DNA of 45,217 bases from a virus, in the IMG/VR virus record IMGVR_UViG_3300037297_000118, positions 1-45,217 of that record. One strand, 5' to 3'. The translations under genes were made by a program, and so were the position numbers. This document shows positions 31,789 to 40,270 of the stretch, in pieces. The notes under the pieces are model-generated. The model was not told the origin of the DNA and ran no database searches. It was given only the letters and a program-made list of their open reading frames with translations. Position 1 is the stretch's first letter. Each line of letters begins with the position of its first letter.

Positions 31789-33559
31789 GCTTTGTATACC
31801 CCTTTACATTTGCCCAATTTGTACCAATTTCTGCATCAACCTTTACAGGTACTTTTAATTTTATAGCTGTTTCCATTATATATTTCATTTCTTCAAAAGC
31901 TTCAAACCCTTCATCAGTTACAGGAATACTAACATCTAATTCATCATGTACTGTCAAATGGGGATGTAAAACATCAAATATTCCAGCTTTGTAATTGTCA
32001 AGCATAGCTTTCTTCATTAAATCTGCTGCTGAACCTTGAATTAATCGAGCAAACATTATATAAGCTTTCTTTTTATCAAGTAATCTGTTTCTTCTGTTTA
32101 AAATAGTTTTAATATATCCTCTTCTTTGGGCTACACTACTAACAGCTTGCATAGTTGCCTTTATATATGGTGCTTTATTATGGTAAACATCTAAAATTTC
32201 ATAACAGTATTTTAACGGCCAATTAAAAAATTGTGACATAAACCTTGCACCCATCCCATAACCAACACCGAAATTTAAATTTTTACTTTTCTTTCTATCT
32301 AATTTGGTTAAATCCATAATGTATTGATGATAATCAGTATCAGGGTTTTCAATATAAGTTTGTCTTAATTCTTCTGATCCTTTACCCCTTGCATAATGGG
32401 CTATGATCCTGTACTCAATTTGTGAATAATCACATTTACCCCAAATGCAACCTTCAAAGGGTATAAAAATTTCCCTGCACAATTTACCATATTCTTCTTC
32501 TGCTGGTATTTGTTGCAAGTTTGGATCGGAACAACTTAACCTTCCTGATCTTGCACCAAAATCATCAACCCTTGTATTATGATAATTTGGGTGAATTAAT
32601 TCATTTATTACATATCTTTCTAAACTTCCCATTAAAAATGTATTTACTGTTTTATGTGCTTTCCTGTATTCATGGATCATTTTTACAATAGAATATTGAT
32701 CTTCATATTTTCTAAAGAAATATTGATCTATGTTTGGGTTTCCTTTTTCTGTTAAAGGGTATTCAATCCCTTTTCTATCTAAAGCTTGTGCAACTTGTTT
32801 ACCACTATTGGGATTAAAATTTTCCCAAAATTCATCCCATAAGAAAAATTTAATTTTTTCATATTGATCTTGTAACTGTTTGGCATTTAATTCCCTTTTA
32901 TGATGATCAACTTTTGCACCTGTTTTTCTAAACAATAACAAACATCTAATTAATTCAGATTCCATTTCAAATAGATGATTTAATTCTTCTTTAACAAGAA
33001 TTGAATTTTGTTTTTCTAATATATCAATTGGTAGTTTTGCGTCTATCTTTCCATATTTAGATACAAGGGATGCAGGCATTTTAAACAACCAATTTCGTGC
33101 ATCCCCTGCTAAATTATTATCTTTACAAAATTGATAAATTTCTTCTGTATATTTTGTATAATCTAAATACTTTTTTGCAATATAATCTAAATTATATGTT
33201 CCCTGGTTTTCATCAATTAAAGCTTCAGCAATTTGAACATCAAGTATTTTACCCTTAACAGGAATTTTTAAAAAGTTTTCGATCCAATCAATATCATAAA
33301 TGATATTTGCACCAACTTTGGGAACATGGTTTTTAAATGTATCACGTAAATATTTTAGATTCTTTTGCTTTTCTGCTGGTTGTATATCAGTATGCCCTAT
33401 ATTGTAATACTCATTAAAACCGTTTTTGGTTGCAAGGGATATACCTAATACATAACCATCATCACGGAAAACACCTGTACCTAACTTTTTTAAATTAGGA
33501 TCATAGGTTTCTATGTCAAACCCTAAAATTGGTTCATTTCTCAAATCTGGATATTTCAT
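31754..33559 (-). CDS. Family A DNA polymerase with 3'-5' exonuclease
   Basis: 601 aa. Exonuclease: FDIETYD (residues 14-20), IIYDIDWIENF (86-96) and KYGKIDA (168-174). Polymerase: motif A CDYSQIEYR (376-384), O-helix RKKSKNLNFGVGYG (422-435) and motif C VHDEL (537-541). The Phe at 430 in the O-helix is the standard non-Tyr form. No 5'-3' exonuclease domain. It probably replicates the phage genome with the nearby primase and helicases. AAGGAG and a TATAAT-like box lie upstream, about 90 nt after a bipartite element. Confidence 0.95.
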   Translation of the reverse strand: MKYPDLRNEPILGFDIETYDPNLKKLGTGVFRDDGYVLGISLATKNGFNEYYNIGHTDIQPAEKQKNLKYLRDTFKNHVPKVGANIIYDIDWIENFLKIPVKGKILDVQIAEALIDENQGTYNLDYIAKKYLDYTKYTEEIYQFCKDNNLAGDARNWLFKMPASLVSKYGKIDAKLPIDILEKQNSILVKEELNHLFEMESELIRCLLLFRKTGAKVDHHKRELNAKQLQDQYEKIKFFLWDEFWENFNPNSGKQVAQALDRKGIEYPLTEKGNPNIDQYFFRKYEDQYSIVKMIHEYRKAHKTVNTFLMGSLERYVINELIHPNYHNTRVDDFGARSGRLSCSDPNLQQIPAEEEYGKLCREIFIPFEGCIWGKCDYSQIEYRIIAHYARGKGSEELRQTYIENPDTDYHQYIMDLTKLDRKKSKNLNFGVGYGMGARFMSQFFNWPLKYCYEILDVYHNKAPYIKATMQAVSSVAQRRGYIKTILNRRNRLLDKKKAYIMFARLIQGSAADLMKKAMLDNYKAGIFDVLHPHLTVHDELDVSIPVTDEGFEAFEEMKYIMETAIKLKVPVKVDAEIGTNWANVKGYTKHERNRIIKKDN

Positions 33560-33586
33560 GCTTCATAACTCCTTATAGTATATAGA

Positions 33587-33592
33587 ATTATA
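33587..33592 (-). promoter_or_regulatory. -10 box (TATAAT) of the polymerase promoter
   Basis: TATAAT on the minus strand, with no convincing -35, exactly 57 bp downstream of the second block of the bipartite element. The same 57-bp distance holds at the other copy. The poor -35 suggests activation from the upstream element. Confidence 0.5.
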
Positions 33593-33649
33593 GATCTATT
33601 TTCATACCTTTAACGTGGTGGGGTGTAGGATCGACGCAAAATCAAAAAA

Positions 33650-33711
33650 GGTATCCAAGTATCACCTATGCCCAAAAGATCGCTTCTACACCCCTTCACG
33701 TGCAAGGTTTT
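33650..33711 (-). promoter_or_regulatory. Bipartite upstream element, copy 2
   Basis: Read on the minus strand: AAAACCTTGCACGTGAAGG (33711-33693), 28 bp, then TGATACTTGGATACC (33664-33650). Both blocks and their spacing are identical to 2087-2148. It lies between the helicase stop (33725) and the polymerase start (33559). A 9-bp inverted repeat GGGGTGTAG/CTACACCCC brackets the second block here but is absent in copy 1. Confidence 0.7.
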
Positions 33712-33724
33712 TTCCTATGTGTTT

Positions 33725-35122
33725 TCAAAAATGAATATATGAATCATACCCATTTTTTGAGTTTGAAAACACTATATGAAGGTTCTTTTTTGCACGTGTA
33801 CAGGCAACATATAAACACCTTAATTCTGAATCAGGGTTATTTTCAAAATTTTCTCTAACTGATTTGGTAAAATCAAGCTTAATAACAACATTATCTGCTT
33901 CACCACCTTTAACACCATGAATAGTATTTATCATTAAATTCTTATTGTTTATATCATGCCCATTTTTAATCAAATCCCTGTAATACATCATTAGATCATT
34001 TTCCATTTCAAAATTCATAAACCAAGGCAATTTTAAATCAATCTTATCTTCATCAACATATCTTTTAATTGTCATTTCTTCTGTTTCTGACATTTGCCTT
34101 GTTTTGCGTATCTTTTCAAAAGTATTGATTGCAGCAACATCTTTTTTATTGACAGAAAATTTATCTTTATAATAGTAGGGTAAACCATGCATGTTTAATT
34201 GTTCTGAATATTGTTTTAAAAACCAATTATTTCTACATAGAAAATACCACGTTTCATTTGGATCAATAGAAATATCTTGAAGATAATTATGAAAGTATAT
34301 TTTCCCTGCATCCCCTATAGGTTCAAATTTCTTTTCAACCTTGTTTTTAATTTGCTTTGAAATTTGTTTTGCAAGCTTTAGAATATCCTTTTGTAATCTG
34401 TAGCTTTGATGTAATATTACTTTTTTACCTGTTAAATTTAAAAACTGTTCAACATCTGCACCCGACCATTCATAAATTGCCTGTTCATCATCCCCTGCAA
34501 TATATACCCTTTTGCAATCCTTAAAGGCAACTTTGCACATTTCCCACTGTAAAGATGTTAAATCTTGTGCTTCATCTATAATAGCAACATCAACAGGCAA
34601 AGCTTTTTTAGTTTCAACAAATCTTTCAATCATATCTGTAAAATCAACAATCTTTTTAAACTCCTTAAATCTAATATAGTTGTTTCTTACATCATTCAGC
34701 TTTCTAATATTCAAACCATATTTAAATTTTTCTGCTTGTTTATTGTTGTTTCTTTCAAGAATAGTTTGAAATAAATATCTATCATCATTATGATAAAATT
34801 CTTCTGTATAATATCCTGTAAATGTCATTCCCATAGCACGTGAAAATTCTTTGTAATCCCTTTTATTAATTACATCATATTTAGAAAAACCACCTTCCCT
34901 AAATGCTATTGAATGAAGGGTACGAAAATATTTAAAATCTTTTTCATCATAACCAAATTTTTCAATTGCTCGATTTCTTCCTTCATATGTTCCTTTTCTG
35001 GTAAAACTGACAAAAGCAATTTTATTAGGTTCATTTTGTTTTAATTCCTTTTCAAGAATATCAAGTAAATAGGTTGTTTTTCCGCATCCAGGTGCACCAA
35101 AAATAATATTTATATCTTCCAT
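33725..35122 (-). CDS. UvrD-like superfamily 1 helicase
   Basis: 465 aa from ATG at 35122, chosen because AAGGAA precedes it and it starts 1 nt after the primase stop; a TTG further up would overlap the primase gene. Motifs: P-loop IIFGAPGCGKTT (6-17), VAIIDEAQDLTS, YIAGDDEQAIYEWSGA, LHQSYRL, NTIHGVKGGEADNV and LYVACTRAKK. This is a compact UvrD/Rep-type helicase moving 3'-5' on ssDNA. Next to AEP primase and PolA it may be the replicative helicase, since no DnaB-like gene is present. Confidence 0.9.
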   Translation of the reverse strand: MEDINIIFGAPGCGKTTYLLDILEKELKQNEPNKIAFVSFTRKGTYEGRNRAIEKFGYDEKDFKYFRTLHSIAFREGGFSKYDVINKRDYKEFSRAMGMTFTGYYTEEFYHNDDRYLFQTILERNNNKQAEKFKYGLNIRKLNDVRNNYIRFKEFKKIVDFTDMIERFVETKKALPVDVAIIDEAQDLTSLQWEMCKVAFKDCKRVYIAGDDEQAIYEWSGADVEQFLNLTGKKVILHQSYRLQKDILKLAKQISKQIKNKVEKKFEPIGDAGKIYFHNYLQDISIDPNETWYFLCRNNWFLKQYSEQLNMHGLPYYYKDKFSVNKKDVAAINTFEKIRKTRQMSETEEMTIKRYVDEDKIDLKLPWFMNFEMENDLMMYYRDLIKNGHDINNKNLMINTIHGVKGGEADNVVIKLDFTKSVRENFENNPDSELRCLYVACTRAKKNLHIVFSNSKNGYDSYIHF

Positions 35123-35123
35123 T

Positions 35124-36722
35124 TTAAAATTCCTTTTCTGGATCAAAGTTGGCAACAAATTCTTTTTGTTCTGCTGTTGTCATTAATTTAAAATCTTTTA
35201 ATCCTAAACACCAAACACGAATTTGTTGCCTTGTTTCTGTTTTAATCTTTTTTGGTTTAGCACCTACTCTTGTTAATTCCCTATGTATTTCAGTTGTAGA
35301 AAAATCTCTAAAATTTTTCTGGTGAAAAAATTCTACTAAATCAAATGATCTAAAATAATATTCTTGATATGGTTTATCAAAGTAAACACGTTTATTTAGT
35401 ATTTGATCTTTATTGTTTGCCATAGCTCTATTAGTTAAAAAATCTATGAAGTAGTTTCTAAATATACTGTATGGGGAAATATCATCTTCTTTATTAACAT
35501 GAATAATTTCTATTTCTTCTAAATGCTGATTAACAAGTTTAAACCATTCAACTTGCTTCATTTTAACAGGTAAAGTATGCAGTTCTCTAAAACACAATCT
35601 AAGAAAAACATCTTGTTTAATAATTTCATCTTCATTTCTGAAGGATAATCTTTTAAATGCACCTGAATTAGATTGTGCTTTTACTTCCCATTCATAATAG
35701 GGTAACTCTGTTTGTATCTGGTAAAGCTTTCCAAATTCAATATTAGAAAAATACCCACCCATTTTACCAATACCGAATTTTCTTGTTTTACAGATTGTTC
35801 TATTACAGAAATCGACACAAGGGGAATCAAAGCACTTGTAAATATAATCTTTCTTTCTTAGGGAAGAAAGCACGGTTTTTTCTAATTCATTTTCATCTAA
35901 TGGTGCTTCTAATTCATTATTTATCACTAATACTTTTTGCTCAAAAAAATGTTCATCTTGTTTTTTGAAGTAAACACCAAAAGAAAAAAGATAATTATTT
36001 CTTCCTGAATTTTTGCGTAAAGGATTTAAAAGGTAAATAGTTTGTAAACAGGGTGGACCATCAAAGAAAGGAATATTATCAAGAAAAGCTTTTATATCAT
36101 AAATAGAAATTATTTTAGATTTAATATAGGTAAGTGCATCACCTAAGCTTAATTTTTTACCATTTTTAATTGCATATTGTTGTGTATCATCTGCATTAAA
36201 ATATGGTAGGTTTATCCAAGTACCAATATTATCTGCTGCTAATTTTGTTTGTTTAGGAAATATTTCTAAAACCCTATTTAATTGTTTTTGTATTAATAAA
36301 TCCAATCCTAAAAGGATTGCCATTTTTTCAAGATAAATTCTAACATTTTTAACATCAGCATATTTTGATAAAAATAAATATAAATGTAAACCACCTGATT
36401 TTGATCTAAAAGGAACTAAAGGGAAATTATGTTTTTCAATTGCTTCAAGATATGTTGAAAGATTTTTACTATAAATGTCTATGTCTATAACAGCAAATTT
36501 ACACTGATTTTTTTTATTAATAGGAATAACACCCAATCCAATTTTTCCATCTAAATGTGCTTTATATTGTGTTTGGGTTAGCAGTTTTTCCTTTATTGTA
36601 TAACTTTCACCAGCTTCTTTTTCACCTTTTTTAGAAGTAAATTTATATTTGTGTTGCCCATAGTTTTGTTTATTACCTTCAAAGATTTGTTGAAATTCAG
36701 TTAGATAGAGTTTTTTGTCCAC
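35124..36722 (-). CDS. Archaeo-eukaryotic primase (AEP, TOTE-like)
   Basis: 532 aa from GTG at 36722 with AAGG 7 nt upstream. The AEP catalytic core is clear: FAVIDIDIYS (metal-binding Asp 80 and 82) and FRSKSGGLHLYLFL (105-118), the SG.H.Y nucleotide site. A cysteine cluster near 303-318 (CFDSPCVDFCNRTICKTR) suggests a zinc or iron-sulfur element, as in primase accessory regions. The C-terminal third is helical. It makes primers for phage replication. The stop is 1 nt before the helicase start. Confidence 0.85.
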   Translation of the reverse strand: MDKKLYLTEFQQIFEGNKQNYGQHKYKFTSKKGEKEAGESYTIKEKLLTQTQYKAHLDGKIGLGVIPINKKNQCKFAVIDIDIYSKNLSTYLEAIEKHNFPLVPFRSKSGGLHLYLFLSKYADVKNVRIYLEKMAILLGLDLLIQKQLNRVLEIFPKQTKLAADNIGTWINLPYFNADDTQQYAIKNGKKLSLGDALTYIKSKIISIYDIKAFLDNIPFFDGPPCLQTIYLLNPLRKNSGRNNYLFSFGVYFKKQDEHFFEQKVLVINNELEAPLDENELEKTVLSSLRKKDYIYKCFDSPCVDFCNRTICKTRKFGIGKMGGYFSNIEFGKLYQIQTELPYYEWEVKAQSNSGAFKRLSFRNEDEIIKQDVFLRLCFRELHTLPVKMKQVEWFKLVNQHLEEIEIIHVNKEDDISPYSIFRNYFIDFLTNRAMANNKDQILNKRVYFDKPYQEYYFRSFDLVEFFHQKNFRDFSTTEIHRELTRVGAKPKKIKTETRQQIRVWCLGLKDFKLMTTAEQKEFVANFDPEKEF

Positions 36723-36753
36723 TGGTTTACCTTGCTGCTCGAAAATGAAAATA

Positions 36754-36781
36754 GTGCTATCCCTTGTTACAGGGATAGCAC
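36754..36781 (-). terminator. Hairpin between SSB-like and primase genes
   Basis: 11-bp perfect stem GTGCTATCCCT / AGGGATAGCAC with a 6-nt loop, followed on the minus strand by TATTTTCATTTTC. Probably an attenuator that makes the upstream SSB-like transcript more abundant than the primase transcript. Confidence 0.65.
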
Positions 36782-36811
36782 AATAATTTGGTATTTCTCT
36801 ATCTAATTAAT

Positions 36812-37540
36812 TTAAAATTCGTTTTCTGATTCTGTTGTTTGATCAGAAATTTGTGAATAGTCTACTTGTCTTTCTGGAAGTGCTTTTCTTTCAGGACCGA
36901 TGATTTTATATTGCTTTTCGTTTATGTACCCACTAAAAGACATTCTTGGTACATACCAATCATAAGGTTCTTTTTCGATATGTTCAGAAGTTATTTCCCA
37001 AACTAAATAATAAGGCAAAGCACGTTTGCCATTATCAAGTACATGGGTTGTCAATAATCTATTCCATTCACGTGCAGATTTAATTGCACTGGAATAAAGG
37101 GAAAATACATTAATCCCTTCCTTTTCATGCCCATCAAGCAGCAAGAAATAAACATAGTTTTCTTGAAGTATATTCCCTGTTTCTGTTTTCCATTTACCAA
37201 ATGTTTTATCTGCTGCAATCCTTTCTGCATTTTCAACAGAATGATAACCGACAAAACCACCACGATTAGGCAACCATTCAATATAAATTCTTTCAAACTT
37301 TAAAACAATTGCCTTTAGTTTTTTGCCATAAACTACTTTGGAAACAGTATTAAAAAAATCACCTGCTTCTAATTCTTCTATATACCCTGGATTGTTCTTT
37401 TTCAATTGGGGTGAAGAATCTTGTGCAATCCTAACAAAAGGAATTGCCATAGTTTGTGTGCTGATTTGTTCAAAACCTTCAAAATTATCTGCTTTGTCTA
37501 CAAATCCCAATACTGTTTTTTTGTTTGTTCCGTTTGCCAT
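36812..37540 (-). CDS. Single-stranded DNA-binding protein (probable, gp2.5-like)
   Basis: 242 aa. A beta-rich core (PFVRIAQDSSPQLKKNNPGY, KAIVLKFERIYIEWLPNRGG) fits an OB fold, and the C-terminus is acidic and ends in Phe (TTESENEF), the hallmark of phage SSB proteins that recruit polymerase and helicase. Length is close to T7 gp2.5. AAGGAG precedes the ATG. The attenuator hairpin after it agrees with high demand. Not confirmed by fold search. Confidence 0.65.
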   Translation of the reverse strand: MANGTNKKTVLGFVDKADNFEGFEQISTQTMAIPFVRIAQDSSPQLKKNNPGYIEELEAGDFFNTVSKVVYGKKLKAIVLKFERIYIEWLPNRGGFVGYHSVENAERIAADKTFGKWKTETGNILQENYVYFLLLDGHEKEGINVFSLYSSAIKSAREWNRLLTTHVLDNGKRALPYYLVWEITSEHIEKEPYDWYVPRMSFSGYINEKQYKIIGPERKALPERQVDYSQISDQTTESENEF

Positions 37541-37561
37541 TTCTTTGACTCCTTAATAAGT

Positions 37562-38143
37562 TTATTTTAATATAGTTTTGTGGAAGGTAAAAATTTTAGC
37601 AAAAGTTTCAATTAACTCCTTTCTGACATACTTACCAGATTTTAAACCATCTTCAATATCTGGTTTGTCAATTCCAAGTAATTCTTTAAAATATTTTTTC
37701 TTTGTTTGTGTATGTACATCTTTTTTGCTGTCAAAATCATATTCATTTGTCATTAGAAAAGTAAATAAATCTTCAACTTTGCTGCTTTCCATTTTCCCAA
37801 AATCAAAATGAAGTTTAACAATATCATCTTCTTTTCTTGATTCAAGAAAAGTAAAGAATTGTTCAGCATCTTTAATTGTTACAGATATATCATCTTTAAC
37901 AATTACTTTTTCACCTGTAGCTAATTTGATTTCTGATAAACCAAAATTTGCAAGTAGTTCTGGAATCATAACACCACTGTATTCATTAAATAATTTTTTC
38001 TGTCCAGCAAGTTTTTCTTCTAATGTTTCAATTGATGTTTTTAATTCCTTATAAATTGCAACATAGCTTTGTAGTTTATCTAATGCATCATTTGATATTT
38101 CTTCATTTAAGTTTTTCAAAAATTCAGGTGTTGCTTTTTCCAT
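37562..38143 (-). CDS. Early phage protein with coiled coil and beta domain
   Basis: 193 aa from ATG at 38143 (AAGGA upstream); a longer start would add a stretch of Lys/Arg with no better ribosome site. A coiled coil (NDALDKLQSYVAIYKELKTS, LEEKLAGQK) is followed by IKLATGEKVIVKDDISVTIK, a beta hairpin pattern of a common early phage family of unknown role, often near SSB or recombination genes. Overlaps the Csx16-like gene by 20 nt. Confidence 0.6.
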   Translation of the reverse strand: MEKATPEFLKNLNEEISNDALDKLQSYVAIYKELKTSIETLEEKLAGQKKLFNEYSGVMIPELLANFGLSEIKLATGEKVIVKDDISVTIKDAEQFFTFLESRKEDDIVKLHFDFGKMESSKVEDLFTFLMTNEYDFDSKKDVHTQTKKKYFKELLGIDKPDIEDGLKSGKYVRKELIETFAKIFTFHKTILK

Positions 38144-38465
38144 TTTCTTTTTCCTTTTTCTCCTTTTTTTCTTCCTCTTCAAATGAAGTTTGCCTTATAA
38201 TGTAGGTTTTAGGTTCACTTGCATAAAAACGTATTTCTTCTAAAGTTAATTCTGTACCACGTTTTTCACTTGGTATTCTTAATTGAACTTCAGTGAATTT
38301 TGCAGTATGGCAAGCTAACCAATAAGGCAAAACACCTAACACATGCTTGTTTCTAACATCATCAGCATTTGCATGTGTAATAATTTTGGTTTTATCATCT
38401 ATAAGTTTTAATTCTTTTAGATAATCAACCAAACTTTTGTACCTTGTTACAACTAATTTTTCCAA
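38124..38465 (-). CDS. csx16: Csx16-like protein (CRISPR ring nuclease family), candidate anti-CRISPR
   Basis: 113 aa from TTG at 38465, with AAGGAG 9 nt upstream. The sequence follows the Csx16 (VVA1548) pattern: VVTRYK at the N-terminus, HANADDV (31-37), LGVLPYWLA (43-51), LRIPSEKRGTELTLEE (62-77) and TYIIR (87-91). An added charged tail (FEEEEKKEKKEKENG) is not typical. Csx16 occurs with type III CRISPR, where relatives degrade cyclic oligoadenylate. No cas genes or repeats occur here, so a phage copy would more likely switch off host type III signalling. Family match is from recall. Confidence 0.75.
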   Translation of the reverse strand: MEKLVVTRYKSLVDYLKELKLIDDKTKIITHANADDVRNKHVLGVLPYWLACHTAKFTEVQLRIPSEKRGTELTLEEIRFYASEPKTYIIRQTSFEEEEKKEKKEKENGKSNT

Positions 38466-38479
38466 ATTTTGTAACTCCT

Positions 38480-38668
38480 TTAATTATAAATTTTGTAGTA
38501 AATCTCATTTAGTTTTATGGATTGATTCATAGTTATATCTTTTTCGTAATATCTCCTTTCTTCTAAATCAAGAATAAAATCTATTTCCCAATCATTTAAC
38601 AAATGTAAATGATTTCTACAATATTTAATTCTGTTATCCCATCTTTTACGAGTTTCTTTACTTACCAT
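38480..38668 (-). CDS. Small phage protein (W..RI...R / WEIDFI type)
   Basis: 62 aa from ATG at 38668; an alternative GTG at 38719 lies within the preceding small gene. The pattern WDNRIKYCRNHLHLLNDWEI, FILDLEERRYYEKD and KLNEIYYKIY is one I know from small phage proteins of replication regions with no known function. It overlaps the 40-aa gene by 11 nt. Helical throughout. Confidence 0.6.
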   Translation of the reverse strand: MVSKETRKRWDNRIKYCRNHLHLLNDWEIDFILDLEERRYYEKDITMNQSIKLNEIYYKIYN

Positions 38669-38780
38669 ATTTTTGTTCAAGAGTAAAAAGAATTCTTTCA
38701 GCAATTCTATTACATGCACTTGATAAACCTATAAGAATTTTCACAATCAATTTCTGAATCTCATAATCTAAATCATTCAT
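38658..38780 (-). CDS. Very small helical protein
   Basis: 40 aa, MNDLDYEIQKLIVKILIGLS at the start, linked to the upstream zinc-ribbon gene by an ATGA overlap and running into the next gene. The middle is hydrophobic and amphipathic. Its precise coupling on both sides supports translation, although 40 codons is near the noise limit. Confidence 0.5.
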   Translation of the reverse strand: MNDLDYEIQKLIVKILIGLSSACNRIAERILFTLEQKYGK

Positions 38781-38977
38781 AGTTCTAATTTCCTTTTGAA
38801 ATGTAAAGCATTAACTTCACCTACAGGTTTTTTACCTGCTTGTTTAGTTCTCAATTTTAATGTCTGATCTATACACGAACATTTTTTATAAAAAGAATGA
38901 AATTCACCTTTAACTGTAAAACGTAATAATCTAATTTCTTTACAGTTAGGGCAAGCTTCCCTTTTTAATATAAACAA
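38777..38977 (-). CDS. Small zinc-ribbon protein
   Basis: 66 aa from TTG at 38977 (AAGGA 5 nt upstream). CPNC at 9-12 and CSC at 33-35 give a likely zinc site; the C-terminal part is basic (KLRTKQAGKKP). It overlaps the RecB-like nuclease gene by 13 nt. Could serve a nuclease or replication partner; no family named. Confidence 0.65.
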   Translation of the reverse strand: MFILKREACPNCKEIRLLRFTVKGEFHSFYKKCSCIDQTLKLRTKQAGKKPVGEVNALHFKRKLEL

Positions 38978-39588
38978 AATTTGTCCTTATAAGCTTTCAT
39001 TAATTGATAATCAGCTTGTATAAATTCAATTGTTTCTTTTACCTTTTGTTCAACTGTATGTCTCAATTCATCTTGTGATTCAGTTAAATTAATAGGTATT
39101 TCTATTTTATCTTCAATCTTTCCATCTGAATCAAAAACAGCAACCAAATATTTAAAGTAATGAATATTAGTAATGTAACAATACAGCAAATGTTGAAAGG
39201 ATTTTTTATAATATTCTTTGCCTTTATAGCTGGATGTTGTTTTAATATCAATTAAACAGTCTGGAAAATAAACATCAACTTTTCCAAACAAGCAATATTC
39301 AACATCATTAATTTCTATAAACTTTTTAATTTTCTTTTGAACTTCCCCACCTTTACACTGAATTATAAACCATTCTAAATCTTTGTTTGTTGTTTTGCGT
39401 TTGTGCTGCAAATAATTGTAAATTCTTTTTTCAAAATTGATACCTAACTTAATTGCATTTTTTGGTTCTAACCAAATACGATTTAATTGGTTTAACAAAT
39501 CTTCATATGCTTTTGCTTTCCAGTGTACAGGTGCAATTTTAAACCAATCTATACTACTTATTAAACTGGTTGTAATTAGTCTGCTCAA
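38965..39588 (-). CDS. RecB/Cas4-like PD-(D/E)XK exonuclease
   Basis: 207 aa from TTG at 39588 (AAGGA 9 nt upstream). Motifs: GINFE (49-53, with catalytic Glu), GKVDVYFPDCLIDIKTTS (102-119, with Asp and Lys) and QHLLYCY (132-138), the layout of RecB-type nucleases. It probably trims DNA ends for phage recombination together with the SSB-like protein. Cysteines are scattered rather than in the four-Cys Cas4 pattern, so an iron-sulfur cluster is not evident. Overlaps neighbours on both sides. Confidence 0.75.
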   Translation of the reverse strand: MSRLITTSLISSIDWFKIAPVHWKAKAYEDLLNQLNRIWLEPKNAIKLGINFEKRIYNYLQHKRKTTNKDLEWFIIQCKGGEVQKKIKKFIEINDVEYCLFGKVDVYFPDCLIDIKTTSSYKGKEYYKKSFQHLLYCYITNIHYFKYLVAVFDSDGKIEDKIEIPINLTESQDELRHTVEQKVKETIEFIQADYQLMKAYKDKFCLY

Positions 39589-39739
39589 TTAATTTAATCC
39601 TTTCTTTAACTTTTGCTTTGTAGTTCTCCAAAGCTGCTTTTGCCTTGTGTAAATCAGCAATTGTATTATTTATATTGCCAATCCTTAATTCTAATTCAAC
39701 CAATTGATTTTGTAAATTTATATATTCAGTTTTTGCCAT
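39554..39739 (-). CDS. Small coiled-coil protein
   Basis: 61 aa from ATG at 39739, 6 nt after AAGGA. Almost entirely coiled coil (INLQNQLVELELRIGNINNT, LHKAKAALENYKAKVKERIK). It overlaps the RecB-like gene by 35 nt and may be its partner, in the manner of accessory subunits, but this is only context. Confidence 0.55.
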   Translation of the reverse strand: MAKTEYINLQNQLVELELRIGNINNTIADLHKAKAALENYKAKVKERIKLIEQTNYNQFNK

Positions 39740-40073
39740 TTCCAATCCTTAAATATATTCTATCATATCCCATATTTTCATGCAACATCCAATAATGCCC
39801 ATCAAAATTGTGAGAACATAAATGTTCATAACCGATAGAAAATATAGAATAAGATAATTCAGTATAAAAAAAGAAATCTGCATATAAAGGTGCAAAAAAT
39901 TGATTATGGGGAAAAATATATATTTTTGTTTTGCTTCCAATTTCTAAATATTTAAAAGCTTCAATACCAAAATCTAATTCTGTAAACCCTATTACTTGTG
40001 CAGGTTCAACGTGAATTGGTACGGATTTAGGTTTTTCTAAACCAATTAAAAACGCAAAAAGTAATTCAATCAT
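39726..40073 (-). CDS. Unknown protein, possibly exported
   Basis: 115 aa, ATGA-coupled to the preceding small gene. A short hydrophobic N-terminus (MIELLFAFLIGLEKP) could be a signal sequence. The body is aromatic and beta-like (FFAPLYADFFFYTELSYSIF, YEHLCSHNFDGHYW, GYDRIYLRIG), resembling short outer-membrane beta strands. Next to an M23 peptidase gene it may act in the envelope. Low certainty. Confidence 0.5.
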   Translation of the reverse strand: MIELLFAFLIGLEKPKSVPIHVEPAQVIGFTELDFGIEAFKYLEIGSKTKIYIFPHNQFFAPLYADFFFYTELSYSIFSIGYEHLCSHNFDGHYWMLHENMGYDRIYLRIGNGKN

Positions 40074-40270
40074 TTAAATTTAATCTGTATTTCATATGTA
40101 AAATTAAAAGTATCTTCTGCATCCATTCTTTCTTTTAGTACTGCCCATTTAATTTTTGAAATAGAAATGCCCATTATTCTAAATACAATATAACAGTATA
40201 ATTTAAGCATAAATAAAATTGGATGTTTAGTTATTGCTTTTCCCCAAAAAATTTCTGCTCTATCATTCAT
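40070..40270 (-). CDS. Small membrane-associated protein
   Basis: 66 aa, ATGA-coupled to the M23 peptidase gene. One hydrophobic segment (HPILFMLKLYCYIVFRIMGI) flanked by basic residues suggests membrane insertion. It may help the peptidase or affect the host membrane; no family recognised. Confidence 0.5.
   Translation of the reverse strand: MNDRAEIFWGKAITKHPILFMLKLYCYIVFRIMGISISKIKWAVLKERMDAEDTFNFTYEIQIKFK

Noticed and set aside
33612-33700. Structured riboswitch in the polymerase leader
   Set aside because: The 9-bp inverted repeat GGGGTGTAG/CTACACCCC is absent from the other copy of the bipartite element, so a shared RNA fold is not supported; kept only as an alternative.
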